From contig CAZPVB010000122.1 in assembly GCA_964589855.1 (NCBI GenBank), forward strand, positions 1 through 12,025: a DNA stretch of 12,025 nt, read 5' to 3'. Positions 1 to 6,549 of the stretch are shown here, piece by piece. Numbering within the stretch: position 1 is the stretch's first letter; every line of letters starts with the position of its first letter. The notes under the pieces were generated by a model, which ran no database searches, was not told the DNA's origin, and was given only the letters and a program-made list of their open reading frames with translations. The stretch comes from SKVR01 sp964589855 (GTDB lineage: Bacteria > Bacteroidota > Bacteroidia > Bacteroidales > UBA7960). A program made the translations under genes and the position numbers.

Positions 1-438
1 AATATGAGATGATAAAAAATAGTATCCGGTTCATTGTAAATGATTTAAAAACATCCGTTCTTTGATAAATCACCTAATTTCCGGGTTGAAATATTAAAAT
101 TAGCAAATAATCCCATTGATTTTCAATGTGGCATATTTGAACTTGTATTTTGAGACGTTTTTCTTGCTAAAAGATACTGATATGAAATAAGAACTGATGA
201 CTTAATTCATTGCTTTGCTCTATATCATTAATAAACCCGCGAAAGGGTTGTTGAAAACAAATGTTCAAATCGATCCGGGTACTTATTTCATTGAGATAAA
301 GGCAGAATAACGAAAAACAGTGAAAATTGCAGTGAAACAATAAATGATGATGAAATAAATTTTTTTGGACAGAAGGAAATAGACCGTCCATCTGTTGGAA
401 AACAGTCTGATTCCTCAGGTTTTAAAAAAAGTTTGTGT
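1..438. other. Gene-free AT-rich stretch downstream of the methyltransferase
   Basis: This stretch lies downstream of the methyltransferase stop and runs off the window edge. The only long reading frame (minus strand, 167-391, 74 codons) is rich in His, Phe and Leu, has no recognisable motif, and looks like chance. A small stem-loop (CTGTT-GGAA-AACAG, 392-405) is present, but no U-run follows it on the minus strand, so it is not a good terminator. I saw no tRNA, no consensus promoter and no repeat. The next gene on this side may begin outside the window. Confidence 0.5.
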
Positions 439-1206
439 TTAAATTGCCTTTTTTGAGGTGCGGGTTGTGTATAAAAGAAATATAGCGGGTTTTTTTTTCA
501 GATCAGGGCTCTGCTTTTCCCATTGCTTTATGGCCTGGGTGTGAATAAACTCAGAGGGTGTGGTGATACTGGAAGCAATACACAAAAGGGTAGAAGGATG
601 ACAGCTTTTATATAATTCAGATAGCAGGGAATTGTTTCTGTAAGGTGTTTCCATGAATATTTGGGTTTGATCATGATGCAGGGCATCCAATTCCATTTGT
701 CTGATTTTCTCTTTCCTCTTATCCGTTTCAATGGGGAGATAACCATGAAAAGCAAAATTTTGTCCGTTAAATCCGGAGGCGATCAGCGCCATCAGGATAG
801 AATTGGGACCCACCAGGGGAACGACTTTTATACCTCTCCGGTGTGCTTCTGCTACTACTCTCTGACCAGGATCGGCAATACAAGGATTGCCTGCTTCTGA
901 AAGCAAACCTATGGGACGATCCGGGGAAACATGATCTAAAAATCCGGGTACGTCGTTTTCTGCTGTATGCTTATTCAACACATGAAAAACTACCTCATCA
1001 AAATTGTGGGCATATCCCGCTTTCCGTAAAAACCTTCTGGCTGTTCTTACATTTTCCACAATGAATTCATGTAATGAATTCATTACACTTTGGTTATAAG
1101 CAGGTATCTCATAATCAATATTTTCTGCGCCCAATGATGAGGGAATCAGATAGAGTGTTCTATGCGGGTTATTTTCTTTTTCCATCTGTTTATAAATTTC
1201 AATCAT
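439..1206 (-). CDS. SAM-dependent methyltransferase, RsmI-like (tetrapyrrole methylase fold)
   Basis: A 255-residue protein of the tetrapyrrole (corrin/porphyrin) methylase superfamily, closest in its motifs to RsmI, which 2'-O-methylates C1402 of 16S rRNA using S-adenosylmethionine. Visible signatures are GLLSEAGNPCIADPG (residues 100-114, counterpart of the RsmI SDAGTPLISDPG loop), VPLVGPNSILMALIASGF (129-146, SAM-binding GPSA-type loop) and METPYRNNSLL (185-195, counterpart of the EAPHR motif). The N-terminus (LYLIPSSLG, then IPAYN and an FIVENVRTARRFLRK block, 48-62) looks like the Bacteroidota branch rather than classical RsmI, so the rRNA target is inferred. The ATG at 1206 is used here. 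A second in-frame ATG at 1185 (residue 8) starts nearer the conserved region and is a real alternative. The gene is the last of the PTPase-dehydratase-methyltransferase group, 209 bp after the dehydratase. No terminator was recognised. Confidence 0.85.
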   Translation of the reverse strand: MIEIYKQMEKENNPHRTLYLIPSSLGAENIDYEIPAYNQSVMNSLHEFIVENVRTARRFLRKAGYAHNFDEVVFHVLNKHTAENDVPGFLDHVSPDRPIGLLSEAGNPCIADPGQRVVAEAHRRGIKVVPLVGPNSILMALIASGFNGQNFAFHGYLPIETDKRKEKIRQMELDALHHDQTQIFMETPYRNNSLLSELYKSCHPSTLLCIASSITTPSEFIHTQAIKQWEKQSPDLKKKPAIFLLYTTRTSKKAI

Positions 1207-1325
1207 CCGGTTCTCGTTTTTTTAACAAGAAAGTTCGCCAACAATATCAGTTTTGTGCTTTTACCATGCTGCGAAATTATAATCATCCAGGTGTGTATAA
1301 ATAATATTGTCATGGTTTGGTTCAT
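1203..1325 (-). CDS. Candidate 40-codon small ORF overlapping the methyltransferase start
   Basis: Reading on the minus strand from the ATG at 1325 there is an uninterrupted 40-codon frame ending in TGA at 1203-1205. The stop overlaps the methyltransferase ATG (1204-1206) in the classic ATGA arrangement. The predicted peptide starts MNQTMTILFIHTWMIII and has a hydrophobic N-terminal half and a basic C-terminus (LVKKTRTG). It could be a membrane microprotein, a coupled leader, or chance. I recognise no family. No clear ribosome-binding site precedes it, and an open frame of 40 codons is not rare. The only support is the exact overlap and its position in an otherwise unexplained gap. Confidence 0.22.
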   Translation of the reverse strand: MNQTMTILFIHTWMIIISQHGKSTKLILLANFLVKKTRTG

Positions 1326-1415
1326 GTGCCGGCAGTCTGAGGCTTTTGAATGTTTTTTCCGGTATATGTCTTCTTCTTAGATACAGTTTGGATAGTACAT
1401 AATCAAGTTGGGGGA
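1326..1415. other. Remaining spacer between dehydratase and methyltransferase
   Basis: About 90 bp follow the dehydratase stop before the candidate small ORF; the whole gap to the methyltransferase is 209 bp. It contains the 8-bp palindrome TGCCGGCA (1327-1334) but no stem followed by a U-run on the minus strand, and no exact TAnnTTTG promoter element. The best partial -7 match in the gap, TAATTTCG, falls inside the small ORF. Readthrough from the dehydratase is therefore the default assumption. Confidence 0.4.
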
Positions 1416-2375
1416 TTACAGATTCAGTGATTCAAAATCTATATTTCCACCAGAAAAAATTACGCCTGTTTTGCTTTTTTCAAATAGTTGTTTGTGACTA
1501 AATACAGCAGCCAGAGAAACTGCTGCCGAAGGTTCAATAATTATTTTCATCCGTTCCCACACCCACTTGAGGGTGTCTTTTATTTGTTGTTCGCTTACAG
1601 TAAGCACATCATCAACCATGTTCATGATGATGGGATAGGTAAGATCGCCAAGGGAGGTTTTTAATCCGTCGGCTATGGTTACAGGATTATGGGAGGGTAT
1701 AAATTGTTTGCTGCGGAAGGATTGCCAGGCGTCATTGGCCCCTTCCGGTTCGGCAGCTATTACCTTTGTTTTGGGTGAGAAGAAGTGAGAAACCAATGCT
1801 GTTCCACTGGTAAGTCCACCACCGCCAACAGGTACCACAACAAAATCAAGGATTTGCTCTACCTGGTTGATCATCTCATAAAAGCAACCTGCCTGTCCGC
1901 GTATGATGTTGTAATTGTTATAGGGATGAATGAAAGTAGCACCAGTTCTTTTCTGCACCTCAGCCAAGGTGTTTTCCCGCGCTTGTAGTGTGGGTTTACA
2001 GAATGTAATCTGCCCACCGTAGTTTTTTACCGCATTAACTTTTACTTTTGGTGAATTTTCGGGCATCACTATATGGGCATTCATACCATGTATGGAAGCT
2101 GCCAGTGCCAGTGCCTGCGCATGATTTCCGGAAGAGTGTGTACAAACCCCGGCCATGCGTTCTTCATCCGTTAGCTGTGAGATGGCGTAATGGGCACCTC
2201 TGAACTTAAAAGCACCTGCCTTTTGAAAGTTTTCGCATTTGAAGAAAAGCGCTGCGCCTGCTTTTCTGTTGCTAAACTCATTGGTGAGAACAGGTGTTTT
2301 GTGTGCGAAGCCAACATTGGTATGGTAGGCAGCAATTATCTGTTCGGGGGTTACCGGTGGGTTATTTTTTCTCAT
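1416..2375 (-). CDS. PLP-dependent serine/threonine dehydratase or serine racemase family protein
   Basis: A 319-residue fold-type II pyridoxal-phosphate enzyme. Seen directly: the Schiff-base lysine in GAFKFRGA (K57), the PLP-contacting SSGNHAQ loop (81-87), the phosphate-binding GGGGLTSG loop (184-191) and SGGN (308-311), whose serine contacts the pyridine nitrogen. E209, A213 and D215 match the Mg-binding triad of eukaryotic-type serine racemases. There is no C-terminal ACT regulatory domain, so it is not the long, isoleucine-inhibited IlvA. The family covers threonine dehydratase, serine racemase/dehydratase and threo-3-hydroxyaspartate ammonia-lyase, and the FKCENFQ..GAFKFRGA region resembles the last two. 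The substrate cannot be fixed from sequence. The ATG (2373-2375) lies inside the end of the phosphatase gene, a 14-bp overlap that implies translational coupling. Confidence 0.88.
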   Translation of the reverse strand: MRKNNPPVTPEQIIAAYHTNVGFAHKTPVLTNEFSNRKAGAALFFKCENFQKAGAFKFRGAHYAISQLTDEERMAGVCTHSSGNHAQALALAASIHGMNAHIVMPENSPKVKVNAVKNYGGQITFCKPTLQARENTLAEVQKRTGATFIHPYNNYNIIRGQAGCFYEMINQVEQILDFVVVPVGGGGLTSGTALVSHFFSPKTKVIAAEPEGANDAWQSFRSKQFIPSHNPVTIADGLKTSLGDLTYPIIMNMVDDVLTVSEQQIKDTLKWVWERMKIIIEPSAAVSLAAVFSHKQLFEKSKTGVIFSGGNIDFESLNL

Positions 2376-2844
2376 CTTGTGTATTTTGCGAAAAAATTTC
2401 CTGAGCTATTGTTTCACATGCTTCATCGAGCATCATAAATACATTTTTGAATCCATCATCGCCACCATAATAGGGGTCGGGAACCAACATATTTTTACCC
2501 GGATAGGCATTGTTCATGATAAGATCAACCTTGTTTTTATGATCCTGATTTTTTGCCATTGCAAGAATATGGGCGTAGTTTTCATGATCCATCACGAAAA
2601 TCTTATCAAAGCGTTCAAAATCTTCAACCGTAAACATTCTGGCTCTTTGGTGGGTAATATCAATACCATAATCCATGGCAATTTCAACAGATCTTGGATC
2701 CGGGGGTTCATTCACATGATAAGCGCCTGTTCCTGCCGAATCTACTTCAATATCAAGGTTGTATTTTTTTTGTTTTTCGGTCATAATACCTTCTGCAAGT
2801 GGTGAGCGGCATATATTGCCCATACATACCATTAGAATTTTCAT
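2362..2844 (-). CDS. Low-molecular-weight protein tyrosine phosphatase
   Basis: A 160-residue cytoplasmic phosphatase, the usual length for the LMW-PTP family, which hydrolyses phosphotyrosine (or small aryl phosphates) through a cysteinyl-phosphate intermediate. The signature loop CMGNICRS begins at nucleophile C7 and reaches R13 and S14 (C-x5-R). The general acid is D123 in VPDPYYG, with the two tyrosines typical of the substrate pocket. A DSAGTG block (35-40) is also conserved. The ATG at 2842-2844 places the P-loop at the correct distance from the N-terminus. The gene sits 152 bp downstream of dnaA, beyond a terminator, and overlaps the dehydratase. Close linkage of dnaA, this phosphatase and an RsmI-like methylase is, as I recall, common in Bacteroidota. 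No tyrosine kinase or exopolysaccharide gene is nearby to suggest a partner. The exact in vivo substrate is unknown. Confidence 0.93.
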   Translation of the reverse strand: MKILMVCMGNICRSPLAEGIMTEKQKKYNLDIEVDSAGTGAYHVNEPPDPRSVEIAMDYGIDITHQRARMFTVEDFERFDKIFVMDHENYAHILAMAKNQDHKNKVDLIMNNAYPGKNMLVPDPYYGGDDGFKNVFMMLDEACETIAQEIFSQNTQDEKK

Positions 2845-2923
2845 AAAAAGAAATATTTTAGTCTTGTAAATATAAAATGATCGCTTCTGTTTTGGGATTT
2901 GTTTTTGTGATATGTGATTGAAA

Positions 2924-2967
2924 AAACAAAACCCGGAAAAAACATGGTTTTATCCCGGGGTTTGTTT
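2924..2967 (-). terminator. Intrinsic terminator of dnaA
   Basis: About 30 bp after the dnaA stop, two 13-nt arms (2955-2967 and 2924-2936) pair with one internal mismatch through AAACAAA and a GC core (CCGGG). The loop holds a further partly complementary A/T segment. On the minus strand the distal arm runs into a T-rich stretch (TTTTGTTTTTTC). This is a good rho-independent terminator for dnaA and separates it from the phosphatase gene. Confidence 0.78.
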
Positions 2968-2996
2968 ATGTGTATTTCAGAAATAGAAATTTTTGG

Positions 2997-4442
2997 TTAA
3001 AGTTTAATTTTTATCAAATTATCAAGTTCATCAAAACTTTTTTTATAGTTGCGGTTGGTGTCGCAAAGGTTTTTCACGGTTTTGCAGGCGTGCAGAACCG
3101 TAGCATGGTCTTTTTTGCCCAGTTTTTTGCCAATGGCTGCCAGCGAGTATTTGGTATATGATTTTGAAAAAAACATTGCCAGCTGACGAGCCTGCACAAC
3201 TTCCCTTTTCCGGGTGTTGGAGTTGATCTTTTCAATGGGAATTTTCAGGTATTCACCCACAATTTTCTGGATGTATTCAACGGTGATCTCTTTGGGGGCG
3301 CTCTTCACAAATTTCTGTATTACACTGTTTGCCAGATCGAGTGTTATCTGTTTTTTGTTCATAGATGATTGTGCCAATATAGAAATCAGCGCACCTTCCA
3401 TTTCTCTGATGTTATTGGTAATACTATTGGCGATCAGTTCAACAACATTCTGAGGCATCTCAACACCATCGTTGTACAGTTTCTTTTCGAGTATGGCAAT
3501 TCGGGTTTCCAGGTCAGGTACCTGCAAATCGGCAGACAATCCCCACTTAAACCTTGAGAGCAACCTGGGTTCAATGCCTTTCATCTCTACGGGGGGTTGG
3601 TCGGATGTAATGATGATCTGCTTTCCGTTTTGATGCAACTGATTGAATAAATGGAAGAAGATATCCTGGGTTTTAATTTTCCCTGCCAGTGAGTGAATGT
3701 CATCTACAATCAAAACATCGATCATTTGATAGAAATGGATAAAATCATTTTGATTGTTGTTGCGGGCAGCATCAATAAATTGATTTATAAATTGCTCGCA
3801 GGAGACATACAATACTGTTTTATCAGGAAAATTGTTTTTCACCTCAATACCAATGGCGTGCGCCAGGTGAGTTTTCCCTAAACCATTGGCGCTGTAAAGC
3901 AAAAGAGGGTTGAAAGAGGTTTTTCCCGGATTCTTACCCACTGCTATTCCTGCACTTCGGGCCAGGCGATTGCAATCGCCCTGTACGAAATTTTCTAAAT
4001 TATATGATTGTATTAATTGCGGATGAATGTCAAGTTTTTTCAAACCTGGAATAATAAAGGGATTAGGAACATCCTTCCCACTGTTCTTGTTCAGATCTAA
4101 AGGCATACTTACAGGTGGATTTTTCAAAGCTTTACGGTTTAATGTGGGGGCATTTACCGTATAAGGTTTGTTGTGATTACTATAATTGCTGTCCATTACA
4201 ATGCTATATTCTAATCTTCCGTCGGATCCGAGTTCTTTTTTGATGGTTTTTTTCAGTAACTCTATATAATGCTCTTCCAGCCATTCGTAGAAAAACTGGC
4301 TGGGTACCTGAATGGTTAAAACATTATTTACAATTTTAATTGGTTTTATAGGGGCAAACCAAGTATTATAACTGTTTAATGTAATGTTATCTTTAATTAC
4401 TGTCAGGCATTTTTTCCAAACCTCTAAGTGATTATTCTCCAT
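2997..4442 (-). CDS. dnaA: Chromosomal replication initiator protein DnaA
   Basis: A 481-residue DnaA that binds DnaA boxes and melts oriC as an ATP-bound filament. Domain I (about 1-85) begins with EVWKKCLTVIKDNI and has a TWFAPIKP motif. A short linker domain II follows (about 86-125). The AAA+ domain III (about 126-345) has Walker A SANGLGKTHL (184-193), Walker B VLIVDDIHSLAGK (243-255), sensor 1 around ITSDQPPVEM (278-287), the RLLSRFKWGL box VII with its arginine-finger region (293-302), and sensor 2 near REMEGAL (346-352). Domain IV ends with the helix-turn-helix signature GKKDHATVLHACKTV (442-456). The first glycine of the P-loop GxxxxGKT is Ser (S184), checked in the nucleotides. The essential GKT and Walker B acids are intact, so the protein is probably functional. 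A near-consensus promoter and a terminator flank the gene, making it likely monocistronic. Confidence 0.98.
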   Translation of the reverse strand: MENNHLEVWKKCLTVIKDNITLNSYNTWFAPIKPIKIVNNVLTIQVPSQFFYEWLEEHYIELLKKTIKKELGSDGRLEYSIVMDSNYSNHNKPYTVNAPTLNRKALKNPPVSMPLDLNKNSGKDVPNPFIIPGLKKLDIHPQLIQSYNLENFVQGDCNRLARSAGIAVGKNPGKTSFNPLLLYSANGLGKTHLAHAIGIEVKNNFPDKTVLYVSCEQFINQFIDAARNNNQNDFIHFYQMIDVLIVDDIHSLAGKIKTQDIFFHLFNQLHQNGKQIIITSDQPPVEMKGIEPRLLSRFKWGLSADLQVPDLETRIAILEKKLYNDGVEMPQNVVELIANSITNNIREMEGALISILAQSSMNKKQITLDLANSVIQKFVKSAPKEITVEYIQKIVGEYLKIPIEKINSNTRKREVVQARQLAMFFSKSYTKYSLAAIGKKLGKKDHATVLHACKTVKNLCDTNRNYKKSFDELDNLIKIKL

Positions 4443-4461
4443 CTTTAGTTTAAAAATATAT

Positions 4462-4492
4462 CAAATTTATACTTTAATTTCATTTGTCCAAA
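4462..4492 (-). promoter_or_regulatory. Bacteroidota-type sigma-70 promoter of dnaA
   Basis: On the minus strand the -7 element TAAATTTG (4462-4469) matches TAnnTTTG exactly. The -33 element TTTG (4489-4492) lies 19 bp upstream, the known spacing for the Bacteroidota primary sigma factor. Transcription would start about 10-15 nt before the dnaA ATG, giving a very short 5' leader. The -33 element sits at the end of a run of nine T's. Confidence 0.75.
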
Positions 4493-4518
4493 AAAAAACC
4501 TTTTTTTTTGCAAAAAAA
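4490..4518. repeat. Cluster of three homopolymer runs upstream of the dnaA promoter
   Basis: On the plus strand the order is A9 (4490-4498), CC, T9 (4501-4509), GC, A7 (4512-4518). Each neighbouring pair is self-complementary, so it could form A9/T9 or T/A hairpins or act as a bent A-tract element. The first run overlaps the -33 box of the dnaA promoter. Such runs are prone to slippage, and length variation here would change the sequence next to the -33 element. Confidence 0.6.
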
Positions 4519-4539
4519 CATCGTAAATGTCGTTTAAGG

Positions 4540-4548
4540 TTATCAACA
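4540..4548 (+). promoter_or_regulatory. Single DnaA-box-like 9-mer upstream of dnaA
   Basis: TTATCAACA differs from the consensus DnaA box TTATCCACA at one position. It lies about 50 bp upstream of the dnaA -33 element and could serve autoregulation. I found no second good box in this spacer, so it does not look like an oriC cluster, and a single 8/9 match may be chance. Confidence 0.3.
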
Positions 4549-4580
4549 AAAATTGCAAAAAATGAGTGAATAAAAAAATG

Positions 4581-5546
4581 TCAACTCACTTGATTTTCTG
4601 AAATATTTGTTGTAGCACTTTCGACCAAAAAATTACCGGTTTTTGGGTTAAAATACACATCCATACGGCCTAACCGCACTCCACCATAACCCATTTGACT
4701 GATGCGCACAATTTGATTTGCCGCATTTGCTGTTTCAAAAGTCGGGGATATAAAAGTATGGGTATGTCCACCCAAAATTATATCGGTGAAGCGTGTTTTT
4801 TTTGCGATAAACTTGTCGTTGATCTTATCGGTCTCATATTCAAACCCTAAATGCGATAAGCAAACGATCAGGTCGCATTTCTTATCTTCCTTTAAATAAA
4901 ACTCAATATCCCTGGCTATTTTCAGCGGATCCATATACCGGGTTTTATCGTAAAGATTTTTCCCGACAAGTCCTTCCAATTCTATTCCCAAACCATAAAT
5001 TCCAATTCGTATTCCTCCCTTTTCAAATACTTTGTACGTTTTAATTTGATCTTTTAGTATGGTATGCGAAAAATCATAATTAGAGTTTATAAATGGAAAA
5101 CCCGCATGAGGCAAAATATTTTTCAACCCCTCCAATCCATTATCAAACTCATGATTCCCGATAGTGGCAGCATCATATCCCATACGGGTCATGAGTTTAA
5201 ATTCCGGTTCGCCTCCATACATATTAAAATAAGGGGTGCCTTGCAAAATGTCGCCCGAATCCAGCAACAAAACATGTTTATTTTCATTGCGTATTTTGTT
5301 GATGGCGGCAGCTCTTCTGGCATAACCTCCCATCAGAGGATAATTGGGATCATTTTCAGGGTAAGGATCAATGCGGCTATGCGTATCATTGGTATGTAAA
5401 ATACATAAATGCGAAATTTCCTCAGATGCAAATAATTCATTTGATAAACCGGAGCTCATTAATACCATGCTGCCATATATGCTGCTCCTGATAAATGATC
5501 TTCTGCTTATGTTGTTTTTTCTTTCTCTGAAAATAGTCATTGACAT
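4581..5546 (-). CDS. Tat-exported metallophosphatase, catalytic half of a split 5'-nucleotidase
   Basis: A 321-residue calcineurin-like phosphoesterase equivalent to the N-terminal catalytic domain of UshA/5'-nucleotidase enzymes. The di-metal motifs appear in order: NDTH (53-56), DSGD (96-99), GNHE (130-133), SHLG (H232) and GGHTH (259-263). The N-terminus carries a twin-arginine motif, SRRSFIRSS (14-22), followed by a moderately hydrophobic stretch to about residue 41, so the protein is probably exported folded by Tat. It stops after the catalytic domain (about 280 residues). The substrate-binding 5_nucleotid_C domain is the preceding gene, 226 bp upstream. The ATG at 5546 is preferred over a TTG two codons upstream (5549). 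Another ATG at 5540 is also possible, and all keep the Tat motif. Expected activity is hydrolysis of nucleoside 5'-phosphates or UDP-sugars in the periplasm, assuming the two halves associate. Confidence 0.88.
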   Translation of the reverse strand: MSMTIFRERKNNISRRSFIRSSIYGSMVLMSSGLSNELFASEEISHLCILHTNDTHSRIDPYPENDPNYPLMGGYARRAAAINKIRNENKHVLLLDSGDILQGTPYFNMYGGEPEFKLMTRMGYDAATIGNHEFDNGLEGLKNILPHAGFPFINSNYDFSHTILKDQIKTYKVFEKGGIRIGIYGLGIELEGLVGKNLYDKTRYMDPLKIARDIEFYLKEDKKCDLIVCLSHLGFEYETDKINDKFIAKKTRFTDIILGGHTHTFISPTFETANAANQIVRISQMGYGGVRLGRMDVYFNPKTGNFLVESATTNISENQVS

Positions 5547-5549
5547 CAA

Positions 5550-5772
5550 TTTTTACTTTTTATTATCGCTATCAAAAATCGTAAGCATACACAATGGTTT
5601 CTTGTGAGTTTACAGAAAACTCTCTTGCTCGATAATTTTAGAAATATGATCTGTTCTAATTATAGTTTAGATAATCAGGGGAAGACCTGCAAATCAATTT
5701 TACAGTTCAGATGTGTCGGGGAGATTTCAGTTAACTGTAAAATTAATATTTTAATCTATAAAACCCACTTCA
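5550..5772. other. Spacer between the two 5'-nucleotidase halves
   Basis: This 223-bp gap holds the strong inverted repeat at 5696-5744 (listed separately) and a small hairpin at 5606-5622 (GAGTTT-ACAGA-AAACTC) about 60 bp before the metallophosphatase start. I found no exact TAnnTTTG element on the minus strand. The nearest, GATTTTTG, has one mismatch and no clear -33 partner. Whether the two genes share one transcript is therefore open. Confidence 0.45.
5696..5744 (-). repeat. Perfect 12-bp inverted repeat with nested palindrome
   Basis: The arms AATTTTACAGTT (5696-5707) and AACTGTAAAATT (5733-5744) are perfect reverse complements around a 25-nt loop. The 10-bp palindrome CAGTTAACTG (5728-5737) overlaps the second arm. 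In the transcript of the upstream lipoprotein gene it would form a 12-bp stem starting about 30 nt after the stop. The stem is AT-rich and no U-run follows, so it is not a textbook terminator. An mRNA-stabilising or processing hairpin, or a dimeric operator, fits as well. Confidence 0.6.
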
Positions 5773-6549
5773 TTAATAATTAATAACAGAAATTCTTCCA
5801 TCAAGTTCGGCCGATATTTTTTCGTTCCTCTCACCTTTCTCAAGCATAAACTCAATAATTGCATCTCTCACACGCATATCAAGAAACTCATAGTTTAAAG
5901 GTTCTTCGAAAAAAGTCATATTATCTCCGCCGTTGGCAAGGTAATCTGATGTCAATACTTTATAGGTTTTATTTATATCAAAATATTCATTCTGTATAAT
6001 TATTTGATGAGGGGTTTCATCTTTGATGGTCAATTCAATACCTGATACCGGCATACCTCTTTCTGCCCTGGCAAGATATTCGAATAATTCAAGGGTTTTT
6101 TTTCCGGTAAGGGTTATCACAACCATTTCATTTTCGAAGGGAAGCAGCTCATAAACTCTGCCATAGGTAATGGCACCCTGGGGTAAGGGTACTCTTAGTC
6201 CACCATAATTGAGCAAACAAAAATCAATGGATTTGTTATCCTGCTCATATAATTCCTGCCCTTTTTCAAAAACCAGATCGGCAACAAAATTGTTGAGTTT
6301 ACCTTCCGGTGTACCTTTTTGAAGTACTTCTTCTGAATATACCAATACCCTGTTCATTTCATCTTCAAGGGGTTCACGGTATGTGGTTATGATAGAATCT
6401 ATTGCCTGGTCGGGGATAGGGGTATTTTCTTCATCAAGGAGTATTGCAGAACCTTCTGCTACAATAGCATCACCTGAACTGCTGCAGGAAGTGGCAGCAA
6501 AAAAAGATAAAACTATTATTATGAAAAGGTTAACGATCCTTGATCTCAT
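5773..6549 (-). CDS. Lipoprotein with 5'-nucleotidase C-terminal domain
   Basis: A 258-residue protein matching the C-terminal, substrate-binding domain of 5'-nucleotidase/UshA enzymes, without the metallophosphatase domain. The N-terminus is a lipoprotein signal: a basic start (MRSR), a hydrophobic segment (7-19) and lipobox ATSC with C22 as the lipidated residue, followed by a Ser/Gly stretch. Family motifs are NYGGLRVPLPQGAITYGRVY (114-133), LLPFENEMVVITLTG (135-149) and DYLANGGDNMTFF (202-214), the last matching the NGGDG(Y/F) nucleotide-pocket signature, with Asn in place of the last Gly. It presumably provides the base-binding half for the metallophosphatase encoded next on the same strand. 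This split arrangement is, to my knowledge, found in other Bacteroidota. The ATG at 6547-6549 places the signal peptide correctly. No good promoter was found in the 230-bp upstream spacer. Confidence 0.87.
   Translation of the reverse strand: MRSRIVNLFIIIVLSFFAATSCSSSGDAIVAEGSAILLDEENTPIPDQAIDSIITTYREPLEDEMNRVLVYSEEVLQKGTPEGKLNNFVADLVFEKGQELYEQDNKSIDFCLLNYGGLRVPLPQGAITYGRVYELLPFENEMVVITLTGKKTLELFEYLARAERGMPVSGIELTIKDETPHQIIIQNEYFDINKTYKVLTSDYLANGGDNMTFFEEPLNYEFLDMRVRDAIIEFMLEKGERNEKISAELDGRISVINY

Noticed and set aside
167..391. 74-codon minus-strand frame in the first 438 bases
   Set aside because: No recognisable motif and a composition dominated by His/Phe/Leu, as expected for chance translation of AT-rich spacer.
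392..405. CTGTT-GGAA-AACAG stem-loop as terminator of the methyltransferase
   Set aside because: Only 5 bp and not followed by a U-run on the minus strand.
2377..2805. 142-codon plus-strand frame opposite the tyrosine phosphatase
   Set aside because: It is the antisense shadow of a clearly conserved gene with intact catalytic motifs, and its own translation shows no family signature.
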